This document shows, piece by piece, positions 1 through 9,580 of a DNA stretch of 64,000 nt. Origin of the DNA: Pseudomonas khavaziana (GTDB lineage: Bacteria; Pseudomonadota; Gammaproteobacteria; Pseudomonadales; Pseudomonadaceae); the NCBI RefSeq assembly GCF_019145205.1, contig NZ_JAHSTT010000001.1, positions 372,001 through 436,000 of the forward strand, given 5' to 3'. The first letter of the stretch is position 1; the number at the start of each line of letters is the position of its first letter. The notes beneath the pieces were generated by a model that was not told the DNA's origin, did no database searches, and saw nothing but the letters and a program-made list of their open reading frames with translations. Both the position numbers and the translations under genes were made by a program.

Positions 1-102
1 GTGGGGCCGGCGGTGCATGTATGTCGGCCATACCCGGGCACAAGGTTGTGTGGGCAGCATGCCCATGGGATCCTTGGCGACTTTCAGAACCTGGGGTGTT
101 TC

Positions 103-516
103 ATGTCCAAGACTATCCGCATTGCCGCAGCCATCCTGATCGGCAGCGACGGTAAAACCCTGCTGGTGCGTAAACGCGGCACCCAAGCCTTCATGCAACC
201 TGGCGGCAAGATCGATGCGGGCGAGCTGCCGGTGCAAGCCCTGGTGCGTGAGCTGCGCGAAGAACTGGACTTGCATATCGACCCAAGTGAAGCGGTATAC
301 ATCGGTACATTCTCGGGACCTGCCGCCAACGAGCCTGGGTATACCGTAGAGGCCGAGATGTTCCAGCTGCGGATCGACGTGGCAGTGACCCCCGCCGCGG
401 AGATCGAAGAAGTGCGCTGGATCGACCCGGCCGGCGACGGCGGCTTGCAGCTGGCGCCGTTGAGCCGTGAGCAGATCCTGCCGTTTTATCGCGCTTCACT
501 GACTGCGCTGGCCTGA
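103..516 (+). CDS. Nudix hydrolase
   Basis: A 137-residue Nudix-fold pyrophosphohydrolase. The Nudix box lies at about residues 37-59: a PGGK start, an ELPVQALVRELREEL core with the REL-REEL glutamates that bind Mg2+, then a hydrophobic residue. Family members hydrolyse nucleoside-diphosphate-linked compounds such as oxidised dNTPs; the substrate here cannot be told from sequence. The frame is open back to the window edge, but the ATG at 103 is preferred: a GGGGTG stands five bases upstream and the fold begins immediately. The protein has one domain and no signal peptide, so it should be cytoplasmic. It is probably transcribed alone, since a REP-containing gap follows. Confidence 0.85.
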   Translation: MSKTIRIAAAILIGSDGKTLLVRKRGTQAFMQPGGKIDAGELPVQALVRELREELDLHIDPSEAVYIGTFSGPAANEPGYTVEAEMFQLRIDVAVTPAAEIEEVRWIDPAGDGGLQLAPLSREQILPFYRASLTALA

Positions 517-949
517 AGCGAACAATTGGGTCGACATGGGGGCGGGTTGCATGTGATGCACCTCTATCCAAATGTGGGGGCTTGCTCTCGATGGCGGTCT
601 GATAGCCGACCAGGATGCTGAATCAGACCGAGTACATATCCATTCCTGCGGTAAAGGCTGCTATTGGTTCCGCTCTTACAGCGGCTCACTTTTGAAAAAA
701 AGCCCAAAAGTAAGCAAAAGGCTCTTGCCCCACCACTCGGCACCTCGCCCAGGCTCGGTGTGCCCGTAATCCGCCAGCGTGGTTTAACGGGGCGCCTGAG
801 ATCAAAAGCAGATCAAGATCAAGAGCGGCTCGCTGCGCATCGTGGTTACCGTTGAAACGTTGTGTAGAGACCTATGGCCATCGGGGGCAGCCCCCTCCCA
901 CATTTGGATAGCGGGGCGCCGTGAGCCCGTCATGGGGGCAAGCACTTGC
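517..949. other. Intergenic region with widely spaced REP pair
   Basis: No convincing gene. A REP-type half (567-597, core GTGGGGGCTTGCTC) faces an inverted partner (876-908, core GGGGCAGCCCCCTCCCACA) across about 280 bases, far more than the usual REPIN spacing. The sequence between them (about 625-850) resembles, from memory, a dispersed non-coding repeat common in P. fluorescens genomes. Short open frames here carry no recognisable protein features. Confidence 0.5.
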
Positions 950-1867
950 TTAACGCACCGCACTGACCCCATCCAACGTGGAGAACGAAGTGTCCTTGGC
1001 CGTCAGCAGGAAGTCGCGCATATACGGCGCATCGAGCATGTCCGCGCGGATCCCGGCATACAGCGTTGCAAACAAGCCTTTTTCGCCCAGGCGCTTGGCC
1101 TTCACGTAGCCGCGTGAGCTGTATTCATGCAGGGCCCAATGGGGCATGCCGCACACGCCGCGGCCGCTGGCCACCAGTTGCATCATCATCACCGTGAGTT
1201 CCGAGGTGCGCACCTGGGCCGGCTCGACGTCGGCGGGTTCCAGGAAGCGCGTGAAGATATCCAGGCGGTCGCGCTCCACCGGGTAGGTGATCAGGGTTTC
1301 GGTGAGCAGGTCTTCGGGCACGATGTAGGGTTTGTTCGCCAGCGGATGCTGGTTGGCCACGGCCAGCATGGCTTCATAGGTGAACAGCGGCACGTAGGTG
1401 ATACCGGCCAATTCCAGCGGATCGGAGGTCACCACCAGGTCCAGGTCGCCGCGGGCCAGGGCGGGCAGTGGGGCGAAGGCAAAGCCGGAGGCCAGGTCCA
1501 ACTCGACTTCCGGCCAGGCATCGCGGAACTGGTCGATGGTCGGCATCAGCCATTGGAAGCAGCTGTGGCATTCGATAGCCATGTGCAGTCGCCCGGCGGT
1601 GCCGCCGGCCAAACGCGCGATATCACGCTCGGCGCCGCGCAGCAACGGCAGGGTGGCATCGGCCAGTTGCAGCAGGCGCAGGCCGGCGCTGGTAAAGCGC
1701 AGCGGCTTGGTCTTGCGCACGAACAGGGGCATGCCCAGGCGCTCTTCCAGTTCCTTGAATTGGTGGGACAGGGCGGACTGGGTCAAGTGCAGGCGTTCGG
1801 CGGCTTCCACCAGGCTGTCGGCTTCGCGCAAGGCGTGCAGGGTCTTGAGATGACGGATTTCCAGCAC
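950..1867 (-). CDS. metR: LysR-type regulator MetR
   Basis: A 305-residue LysR-family regulator with the N-terminal winged helix-turn-helix (about residues 1-60, including LTQSALSHQFKELEERLG) and a two-lobed co-inducer domain. The whole length resembles pseudomonad MetR, which responds to homocysteine and controls methionine synthesis genes. An ATG lies four codons upstream at 1879, but GTG at 1867 is preferred because GGAGG sits a correct distance before it and MetR proteins begin at this LEIRHLKTL segment. No met gene is adjacent, so its targets must lie elsewhere. Confidence 0.88.
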   Translation of the reverse strand: MLEIRHLKTLHALREADSLVEAAERLHLTQSALSHQFKELEERLGMPLFVRKTKPLRFTSAGLRLLQLADATLPLLRGAERDIARLAGGTAGRLHMAIECHSCFQWLMPTIDQFRDAWPEVELDLASGFAFAPLPALARGDLDLVVTSDPLELAGITYVPLFTYEAMLAVANQHPLANKPYIVPEDLLTETLITYPVERDRLDIFTRFLEPADVEPAQVRTSELTVMMMQLVASGRGVCGMPHWALHEYSSRGYVKAKRLGEKGLFATLYAGIRADMLDAPYMRDFLLTAKDTSFSTLDGVSAVR

Positions 1868-1947
1868 GATGGCCTCCATGAGCAGAATTTGTGATCAATG
1901 TTAACCCATTGAGTTCTGTTCATGTTTGTACGCCGTCTACCCTGCGG

Positions 1948-4900
1948 CTATTGGACTGCGCTGAAATGTTTGTTGGCGATCGGTTTATCAATGTTGCCCC
2001 GCCAGATTTTCAGGTCGGCAAACGTCACCCCGCGCCCTTCGGCAGCGATCTGCCAATGCAGGCCTTGCAGGCGCTGGTCGGCGATCTTCAAGTGGGCCTT
2101 GGTAAAGGACTCGAACCCTGAGTCGGCGCTCAGGTAATGAAAATGCGCATACCAAAGGGGCTTGTCCGCTGTTTGCTGGCGGTCATGCACGGCGTACTCC
2201 TGCAAGTGATCGGTGGTGCCATCGGGGCGCTTGAGTTTGAGCTCGCGACGAGCTCCGAGCTTGCGAATTTCAACGCGGTTCTGGTCCATCAGGTAGTCCA
2301 GATAGCCCTCGGTGGGGGTCTTGCTGGCCAGCGTACGTTCAATCCGCAAGGCCTGCCCGGCCGCCTTGAGGGGAGCGGCGCGGCTGCGCAGTTGGGCAAT
2401 CAGCGGATGGTTGGCATCCAGGCGTTGCACCTGGCTCGCTCGTGATTCCAATGCCTGGGCTTCACTGACGAGCAGATGCTCAAGATTGATCGGTTCCAGG
2501 TTTTTGTAAGCGCGCACCTTGTGTTCAAAGGCATCCACCGCAGCGAGGCGAGCGCCGGCCTCGCTGACGACCTCGGTGAGGTTGCCAGGCACGGCAGGCG
2601 CCGCTGCTGCCGGCTGGCTCAAGGTGGTATTGAGGCGGTAGCGTTGGCTGTCGGAGACCTGGTCCCAGACCTCGACGGTTTTTCCCGCCTCGTTCGTGAC
2701 GATGAACTGCCTCGGCGATTGTTGGCGCGCAGGTTGCTCCGTGCCCATCAACAGTTGCCCATCCTCGGTCTCGAAAGGCACTCTGCCGGCGCTCGTCTGC
2801 GGTCGGGTATGGGCCTGTTTGATCCCGCGTCGGGCGGTATCCATCAGTTGTGACAGGTGATCCAGCAGAGGCTGCACATAGAGCGGGTCAAAGTGGCTCG
2901 GCGACACGAGATGCCAGGTGCTCAGGTCGCGATGGAACTGCCCGTACACATCGATGATGTTGTGCAGCATTTGGTTGCGCTGAGCCTTGCTGAGGCTGGC
3001 AGTGGGCAGTTGCAGGTGGGTGACCAGGGTGCGATCAAGTCGCTGCATGGCGTCTTGCAGCACCACTTCCTGATAGGCCCAGCTGATGTTTGAGGGCTGG
3101 CGCTGACCATGCAGGCATTGCAGCAGATGCCCGGTTTTAAGCAGCAACTGGGCGCGCTCGGTATAGGTAGTCTGCAGCTTGGTGACATTTGGGACGACCT
3201 TGGCTTTCATGGACGGCACGGTGATGCGTGGCAGCCAGGTATCCAGCTCCCTGAGAAGGTCGCCCATGCTGTTCATGTCATCGATCCATTCAATCCGAAT
3301 GCGTTTGAGCGCGTCTTGCGCGGCGAGGTCTTCAGGACCGTAACTGCGCATTTTCTGCCTGCGTTGGGAGAGATCGACGATTTGATCCTGCAGGCCGAGC
3401 AGCCGCCGATTGGCATTGATACCCTGGCGCATCAGGCGGTCGCCCACCACCAGGGCAGTGCGGCTTTGGTTAAAGGTGATGTCCTGGCGCAAGGTGTGGC
3501 CGTCGAAACCGGCGGCTCTCTGAGTGGCCGTGTACACCTGCTTGGCGCTTTCGATGTCCCTGGCCATCAACGCGTCCAGCGTTTTGGTGGTTTTGAGCCG
3601 TTGGGCGGTGTCTGCTGGCGTGACGGGGAGGGCAAATTGCTGTTCGAAGGCGGTCAACTCGCGTTGGGACACCAATATCTGCGCGTCGAATTCATCGCTG
3701 AGCCTGCCTATTTCCAGCAGCGTCGCCCGGCGTTGCTGGTTGACTTGTGAAACCGCCGCGGGTGTCTGGCGTTCCACCGCAGCGGGTACGCTGGCGCCCG
3801 GGCGACGTGACCCGCGCCCAGGGCGACGGCTACCGCCTGAGTAGCCGGTGAGGTGTCCGCCGTGCAATACCGAGTACGTGTCCCAGTGCAGGGCGTGGTC
3901 CAGAGCAATGATCGGTGAATAGTACTTGCCGCTGGCGACCAGGCGCATTTCGCGGGTGGTGGCGTCGTACCTGACTTTAAAATGCCGCCCTTCACTGAGA
4001 ATAAAATGTTCGCCGGAAGTGTGGCGCAGGGTGTGCCGGTAGGGCCCGCTGTGCACCGGTTTCAGTGAGCCAGGCTCAAGGGGCTCAGGGTGTTCATAGC
4101 CGGCGAAGCGCTGGCGGGTGGTGGTGCCCTGGCGCGATTTCAACGAGCGCCAGAAGCTTGCGCGGGCGGCGGGCTGCAGTTGGCGAGCGCGGGCTAACTG
4201 GCTGGCCTTGCTGGCCCGTGTGCCGGGCGCGGCGGCAAGGGTCAGGGCATCCAGGGCGGCATACACCAGGCAGTCGAATACCGAGGCCAATTGATCGATG
4301 CCGTGGGCGGTTTCGCCACGCTGGAAGGCCGCTACCGCTTGATACAGGCTGGTGGTCGCGTCGGCGAGGGACAGGGCGGTGCCGATAAAGGGCACGAAAT
4401 TCAGGGCTATCTTGATGCCATTGAATAACTGGCCACTTTTGAGTGCGTATTTTTCATGGGCCAGGTCTGCGTTGGAACGGGCGTCATTGCGATGGGCTTC
4501 AATCAGCCGGCCCATATAGGCATTCAACTGGTGGGCGGCCAACGAGGTGGTGGCGGGCCAAGGGAAGCCAGCCTGGATAATTGCGTCGTAGCCTTTGACG
4601 GTGGCCTGGTCGATACGCCCGATGTGTGCCCGCACGTTGCCCTTGATCGCACGGCCCGCCACATATTCCACCATGCTGTCGAGGCGGCACAGTTCAAACA
4701 GGGCAATGCGCGCCTGGTTGACGCTGGCGTAGCTGCGCAGGCAACGCTGGTCGGGTGCCTCAGGCAGGTAGAGCAACGTCTTGCCGGAGATCTTTTCCTC
4801 GATGAAAGTGATGCCGGACAGTGTGATCGGGCTTTGTTCCTGGGTGTCCTTGCCGCCCGCACTCAGGGTTGCCGGCAGCAGCCTGATGTGTTTTGCGTCG

Positions 4901-7506
4901 ATATTCCAGGCCGCATGCGTGTCGGCATCAATCGCGATGTTCAGCAGGCGCAGTTCGTCAGCGTTGATGTGGTTTTGCATGCGCGCCAGCAGGCCCTGAG
5001 CCTTGAGCGTCAAGCGCCAGGGCTCGATCAGGCATTCGCGGCGGTAGTTTTTCTGATGTGCGGACTCTCGCGTGATGCCCCTGAATGTCTCGAGGATCAG
5101 GTCTTCATAGCGCTTGGCCAGGTTGAGATCAGGCACCATGCCCGTCAGGTAGTCTGCGGTGACGCCAGCCTTGAGGGTGGCCCGTTCAGCGGGCTCGTCG
5201 GCCGTCACCTCGGTACTCATGAAGCCCAGGCGCAGGTTGATGTCGCTGCCGATGTTGCGCAGGGCCAGTTCCTCCAGGGATATCTTGCTGCGCTTGGCGC
5301 TGGGTATATCAATGGTCTTTACCGGCGTACCCGGCGCGGCACCGGCAATGATGTCGCGCTTTTGCGTGACCGAATCGGGTAACTCCAGTTGTACGGTGAA
5401 GCCTTTGTCGAGGGCGAAATCCTTGCGCAGCCGCGCATCGATTTGCTGGCGCACAAACACGTCGCGGGGCAGCAGGGAGCGATCCAGCAGCGCCTGGGCG
5501 TGCTTCAGGGCGTGGATGTAGGCGTCGAGCAGCGTCTTGAGCGTCGCTTGGTCTTGCGGGGGTTGATTGAGTAACCAAGGCGGCAGTTGTTCCGTCAGCC
5601 AGCGGCTGTTGTATTGCTCCACCAGTTGTAGAAACGCCGCTTCACGGGCCGAGTGATCGGGTATCAACAGGGTCGGCAGGGTCTGTTCGTAGAGGTTTTC
5701 CAGTTCGCCGGTCAGCCGTGCCGCGTGCTCAGGGGCGGACCAGGTCTGGCGCAACTGCGCGGCCTGCTCTTCAAAGGCGCTTTGCTGGGCACGCAGGCTG
5801 TAGTCGAACGGGTCTTCGGCCAGTGTGACGAAGTGCAGGGCCAGCACTTCATCCTCGGGCTGGATCCTGAACAGGCCTTCTTCCAGGGCTTGCCTCGAGG
5901 CAAAGCGCTGCAAGGCGCCGTCGCTGCCGGGCCAGTAGATGAAATGCGTGCCGTCGCGGCGCGTAGGTGCCTGCGGGCCTGATGGCGGCAGGATGACCAG
6001 CGGGCCTTTGAGTTCAGTATTTTTGGAGGTGCCGGACTGGGTGATGGAGAGCGCCAATGCCACGATGTTCGGTTCGGGTGTGTCCAAGGCGCTTTCGATT
6101 TGTTGCAGGTCTTCAGCGCTGATCTGTATAAGGTTTCGTTGAATCCGGGCTTCGATCCGTATTCCCTGCAGGCGTGCCTGGTACAGCGCGGTGTATTGGC
6201 TGTTGAGCGTAGTGAGGTCCAGCGGGCGCCGTTTCAACATGGCACGAGCCGCTTGCTCTGCGGCCTGTTGCTGCACCTTCAAGGCGTCCAGTTGTTGCTT
6301 GAACGATTGCCAACGGAGGCCGTTTGGACCGCTGGACATTTCGTCGGCAAACAGGCTTTCGAGGGCGTTGCGATGGTGCAGCACCAGGGCCATGCGCTGG
6401 CCGGCGTCCACCGCGTTATGCAACTGGCCGAATTGGGGGAAATCCTGCTGCGCAAGTGTGCTGGCATCCGACTCTGGTAGCGGTGGTGCCACGCAAAACG
6501 GTGGAGGGCGCTGGGCATCGAGCTGGTCGATATGCAGGCGTGCCAGGAAGGCATTGTCGATCGTGAAGTCGGCCAAGGGCCTGATCGCGCTCTGGTACTG
6601 CTCCTTGGTCAGTTGGGTGAGCCAGAGGCTGATGCCCGCCTCGAGCGGCTTGGTGTTGAGCTTGTACTCAATAGTCGCCAGGGGATCGCTTGCGCGGGTG
6701 GAGAACAATTCTTGTTGCCGGTCGAGCAACCAGCGTTCCATGTCCGTGCGTTGGGTGAAGGGGTGCCAGAGCGGTGCGTGGGTCGGCAGGTACAACAGTT
6801 GGTTGACCGGCTGCTCGTTGTCCACGGTCAGTACCCAGGCGCCGGGCAGAGTAATGGCGCGGCTGTCGGCGGGCTTGAGCAGCACCTGTTCGACATAGAG
6901 GGCCGGTGCTGCGGCCCCAACCGGGTGAAGCAGCGAGAACAGCGGTGCGAGGACTTCGGCATTGATCTTGCCCTCGGCCAGCAATCGCTCAGCGCTGGCC
7001 TCGAAATGGGTGCGGTACAGTTCATATGCGCGCTTGAGGCACGTCACCGGCGCATAGGGTGCGCGCTCTGTGCGCCAATACCGCAGCCAGTTGTCATCGA
7101 TGGCCTGTTCCAGGTCCAGGCCTTTCAATTCATCCAGCCATTGGGCGACGCTGTACTGTGCCAGTGTGTGCTGTGCCGGCAAATAAAGGAGTTTGCCCTG
7201 GGGCGCCTGGGCGGTATCCATGCCTGGGTGTTGCTGCATGTACAGGCAGGCTTCGGTCAAGGAGATACGGCTGCGGCCACGCTGCTCTGTGGCGGCAAAC
7301 TCCAGTACCACCTGCTCACCGTCCAGTTGCAGCTGGTCCCTGAGCAATCGATTGATGGAGTTGCGCACGCTCGGGATACCCGCCATCAGCGCGAGCATCT
7401 CGCGGTGGCAATCCTGCCAACGTTGTGTGGCATCCCACAGCAGGGTTTCGTCGATGTTGCGCTGCAGCAGCGGTCGCGCCTGCGGGGCGAATGTGGGGTC
7501 GGTCAT
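1948..7506 (-). CDS. Giant dermonecrotic-toxin-like protein (DUF6543 type)
   Basis: A 1852-residue protein resembling the large pseudomonad proteins annotated as dermonecrotic toxin domain-containing (DUF6543). There is no signal peptide. The N-terminal two thirds are helical and rich in Gln, Ala and Leu. A hydrophobic stretch near residues 1030-1090 (FVPFIGTALSLADATTSLYQ and following) could insert into a membrane. A Gly/Arg/Pro-rich linker at about residues 1220-1250 separates a helical C-terminal part. Start chosen at ATG 7506 (MTDPTF); an upstream in-frame start at 7587 would add 27 residues that look non-native. No immunity gene, chaperone or secretion gene is adjacent. The toxin role is inferred from family naming and size. 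Confidence 0.7.
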   Translation of the reverse strand: MTDPTFAPQARPLLQRNIDETLLWDATQRWQDCHREMLALMAGIPSVRNSINRLLRDQLQLDGEQVVLEFAATEQRGRSRISLTEACLYMQQHPGMDTAQAPQGKLLYLPAQHTLAQYSVAQWLDELKGLDLEQAIDDNWLRYWRTERAPYAPVTCLKRAYELYRTHFEASAERLLAEGKINAEVLAPLFSLLHPVGAAAPALYVEQVLLKPADSRAITLPGAWVLTVDNEQPVNQLLYLPTHAPLWHPFTQRTDMERWLLDRQQELFSTRASDPLATIEYKLNTKPLEAGISLWLTQLTKEQYQSAIRPLADFTIDNAFLARLHIDQLDAQRPPPFCVAPPLPESDASTLAQQDFPQFGQLHNAVDAGQRMALVLHHRNALESLFADEMSSGPNGLRWQSFKQQLDALKVQQQAAEQAARAMLKRRPLDLTTLNSQYTALYQARLQGIRIEARIQRNLIQISAEDLQQIESALDTPEPNIVALALSITQSGTSKNTELKGPLVILPPSGPQAPTRRDGTHFIYWPGSDGALQRFASRQALEEGLFRIQPEDEVLALHFVTLAEDPFDYSLRAQQSAFEEQAAQLRQTWSAPEHAARLTGELENLYEQTLPTLLIPDHSAREAAFLQLVEQYNSRWLTEQLPPWLLNQPPQDQATLKTLLDAYIHALKHAQALLDRSLLPRDVFVRQQIDARLRKDFALDKGFTVQLELPDSVTQKRDIIAGAAPGTPVKTIDIPSAKRSKISLEELALRNIGSDINLRLGFMSTEVTADEPAERATLKAGVTADYLTGMVPDLNLAKRYEDLILETFRGITRESAHQKNYRRECLIEPWRLTLKAQGLLARMQNHINADELRLLNIAIDADTHAAWNIDAKHIRLLPATLSAGGKDTQEQSPITLSGITFIEEKISGKTLLYLPEAPDQRCLRSYASVNQARIALFELCRLDSMVEYVAGRAIKGNVRAHIGRIDQATVKGYDAIIQAGFPWPATTSLAAHQLNAYMGRLIEAHRNDARSNADLAHEKYALKSGQLFNGIKIALNFVPFIGTALSLADATTSLYQAVAAFQRGETAHGIDQLASVFDCLVYAALDALTLAAAPGTRASKASQLARARQLQPAARASFWRSLKSRQGTTTRQRFAGYEHPEPLEPGSLKPVHSGPYRHTLRHTSGEHFILSEGRHFKVRYDATTREMRLVASGKYYSPIIALDHALHWDTYSVLHGGHLTGYSGGSRRPGRGSRRPGASVPAAVERQTPAAVSQVNQQRRATLLEIGRLSDEFDAQILVSQRELTAFEQQFALPVTPADTAQRLKTTKTLDALMARDIESAKQVYTATQRAAGFDGHTLRQDITFNQSRTALVVGDRLMRQGINANRRLLGLQDQIVDLSQRRQKMRSYGPEDLAAQDALKRIRIEWIDDMNSMGDLLRELDTWLPRITVPSMKAKVVPNVTKLQTTYTERAQLLLKTGHLLQCLHGQRQPSNISWAYQEVVLQDAMQRLDRTLVTHLQLPTASLSKAQRNQMLHNIIDVYGQFHRDLSTWHLVSPSHFDPLYVQPLLDHLSQLMDTARRGIKQAHTRPQTSAGRVPFETEDGQLLMGTEQPARQQSPRQFIVTNEAGKTVEVWDQVSDSQRYRLNTTLSQPAAAAPAVPGNLTEVVSEAGARLAAVDAFEHKVRAYKNLEPINLEHLLVSEAQALESRASQVQRLDANHPLIAQLRSRAAPLKAAGQALRIERTLASKTPTEGYLDYLMDQNRVEIRKLGARRELKLKRPDGTTDHLQEYAVHDRQQTADKPLWYAHFHYLSADSGFESFTKAHLKIADQRLQGLHWQIAAEGRGVTFADLKIWRGNIDKPIANKHFSAVQ

Positions 7507-7693
7507 GGTGCTGGATCGCTCTATGGTTTCAATGCCCCCATTAAAGGGCGGCATCGCGGGCGGCCGGCGGCATATAGCTATCGACACGACCGTTGAGCGA
7601 TCTTCATTAAACTGTCATGCAACTGTGGCAGCGCGCTCGAACAAACTTCATCAGACTCGCGCTCTACTGGGGTTCTGCGTTTCGGTGTTTTTC

Positions 7694-8713
7694 ATGCGCG
7701 TGTTGTGTTTACTGGCCGCTCTGTTGTTCGGCCTGCCGTCTTATGCGGCGTCTCGATGTGATGTCAACGTCCCGACCCAAACGGTCGACCTGGAAAAGGT
7801 GAGCATCGCCTACCAGAGCATCGGCCGTGCCTCCGACCCGGCCTTGCTGCTGGTGATGGGGCTGGGCGGGCAGTTGATCCACTGGCCGGATGAAGTGGTC
7901 GTGGCCCTGTGCGAACAGGGGTTTCGGGTTATCCGCTATGACAATCGTGACGTGGGCCTGTCCACTTGGCGCCAGGCCCCGGCCAGCGCCAACCTGACCT
8001 TCGAAGTGTTGCGCTACAAGCTTGGCCTGCCGGTGGCGGCGCCCTACACGCTGACGGATATGGCCGACGATGCCCTGGGCTTGATGGATGCGTTGCAGGT
8101 TCGCCAATTCCATGTACTGGGCGCGAGCATGGGCGGCATGATCGCCCAGCATCTGGCAGCCATGGCGCCGCAGCGGGTGGAAAGCCTCACGCTGATCATG
8201 ACCAGTTCCGGTGCCGAGGGCCTGCCGGCGCCGAACGCGGCGTTGGTGCAATTGCTGTCACGGCGCAGTGCGCCCAATCGTGAGGTGGCGCTGGAACAAC
8301 AGGCGGATTTGCTCGCTGCCCTCGGCAGCCCGCAGGTGCAGGATGATCGCCAAGCACTGTTGCAGCAGGCGGCGCTGTCCTACGACCGGGCCTTCAACCC
8401 CGAGGGCGTCAAGCGCCAGATCATGGCGATCCTCGCCGAGCCCAGCCGTGTGCCGTTGCTCAACCAATTGAGGGTGCCGACCCTGGTCGTCCATGGCACC
8501 GCTGACCCGTTGTTGCCGGTGATGCATGGCGTTCATCTGGCCGCGCATATCCGGGGCAGCCAGTTGAAATTGATTCCCGGCTTGGCCCACCGTTTTCAGG
8601 AGGCATTCAAGGCACCGTTACTGGCGGCGGTGCTGCCTTACCTGCAAGCCCATCGCGAAGATGCCGCGCACTGGGCGCAGATTGGCCAGGGCGAGCCTTC
8701 GAAGCTGCTGTGA
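7694..8713 (+). CDS. Exported alpha/beta-fold hydrolase
   Basis: A 339-residue alpha/beta hydrolase. An N-terminal signal peptide is visible ([20 protein letters not shown], cleavage after the AYA-like site). The nucleophile elbow is GASMGG at about residue 148, the acid lies in HGTADPLLP and the base in GLAHRF. Such proteins are esterases or related hydrolases; the substrate is unknown. ATG at 7694 is chosen because it gives the signal peptide; the frame is open much further upstream, across the 5' end of the divergent giant gene, with no coding character. It is transcribed away from that gene. Confidence 0.82.
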   Translation: MRVLCLLAALLFGLPSYAASRCDVNVPTQTVDLEKVSIAYQSIGRASDPALLLVMGLGGQLIHWPDEVVVALCEQGFRVIRYDNRDVGLSTWRQAPASANLTFEVLRYKLGLPVAAPYTLTDMADDALGLMDALQVRQFHVLGASMGGMIAQHLAAMAPQRVESLTLIMTSSGAEGLPAPNAALVQLLSRRSAPNREVALEQQADLLAALGSPQVQDDRQALLQQAALSYDRAFNPEGVKRQIMAILAEPSRVPLLNQLRVPTLVVHGTADPLLPVMHGVHLAAHIRGSQLKLIPGLAHRFQEAFKAPLLAAVLPYLQAHREDAAHWAQIGQGEPSKLL

Positions 8714-8768
8714 AGGTGGTGTATCGTGTGGCTTTTGCGGCGCATTAATGCCAGCGAGGTTGCCTACC

Positions 8769-9422
8769 ATGAGTACTCCCCTGAAAATCGATTTCGTCAG
8801 TGACGTGTCCTGCCCCTGGTGCATCATCGGCTTGCGTGGCCTGACCGAAGCCCTTGACCAGTTGGGCAGCGAGGTGCAGGCCGAGATTCATTTCCAGCCG
8901 TTCGAACTGAACCCGGACATGCCCGCCATCGGTCAAAACATCGTCGAACACATCACTGAGAAATACGGCTCCACGCCTGAACAATCCCAGGCCAACCGCG
9001 AGCGTATCCGTGACATGGGCGCGGCGTTGGGCTTTGCTTTCCGTACCGATGGCCAGAGCCGCATCTACAACACCTTCGACGCGCACCGCCTGCTGCATTG
9101 GGCCGGGCTGGAGGGCTTGCAATACAACCTCAAGGAAGCGCTGTTCAAGGCTTATTTCACAGATGGCCGCGACCCTTCAGACCACGCAACCCTGGCACTC
9201 ATTGCCGAAAGCGTCGGCCTGGACCTCAAGCGCGCCGCTGAGATTCTTGCCTCTGATGAATATGCCGCCGAAGTTCGCGAACAGGAGCAACTGTGGGTCT
9301 CCCGTGGGGTGACCTCGGTGCCGACCATTGTGTTCAACGACCAATATGCCGTCAGCGGCGGGCAGCCAGCCGAAGCCTTCGTTGGTGCGATTCGCCAGAT
9401 CATCGAAGAAGCCAAAAACTAA
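8769..9422 (+). CDS. DsbA-family FrnE-like thiol oxidoreductase
   Basis: A 217-residue thioredoxin-fold protein of the FrnE/2-hydroxychromene-2-carboxylate isomerase-like DsbA branch. The redox motif CPWC is at about residues 16-19 and the cis-proline segment SVPTIVFN near residue 180. There is no signal peptide, so it should act in the cytoplasm, as FrnE proteins do. It lies 55 bases after the alpha/beta hydrolase and may be cotranscribed. Start at ATG 8769 gives the normal family N-terminus (STPLKIDFVSDVSCPWC). Confidence 0.85.
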   Translation: MSTPLKIDFVSDVSCPWCIIGLRGLTEALDQLGSEVQAEIHFQPFELNPDMPAIGQNIVEHITEKYGSTPEQSQANRERIRDMGAALGFAFRTDGQSRIYNTFDAHRLLHWAGLEGLQYNLKEALFKAYFTDGRDPSDHATLALIAESVGLDLKRAAEILASDEYAAEVREQEQLWVSRGVTSVPTIVFNDQYAVSGGQPAEAFVGAIRQIIEEAKN

Positions 9423-9435
9423 AGCCAAAGCCGAG

Positions 9436-9487
9436 CACAGATCAAAATGTGGGAGGGGGCTTGCCCCTTCCCACATTTTGATCTGTG
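9436..9487. repeat. REP palindrome, possible terminator
   Basis: A long near-perfect hairpin: arms of about 24 bases starting CACAGATCAAAATGTGGGA and closing with the complement, around a GGGGCTTGCCCC core. It sits 13 bases after the FrnE-like gene. The core is the common P. fluorescens REP type and may also stop transcription or protect the mRNA end. Confidence 0.75.
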
Positions 9488-9580
9488 CAGGTCTCATAGC
9501 CCTGGCCCGGCCCTTGCATTAACCCCTTAAAGCCCAGCCGGCCTGCGGTTGGGCGCTGCCATTAGGGGTGAAACATTACC

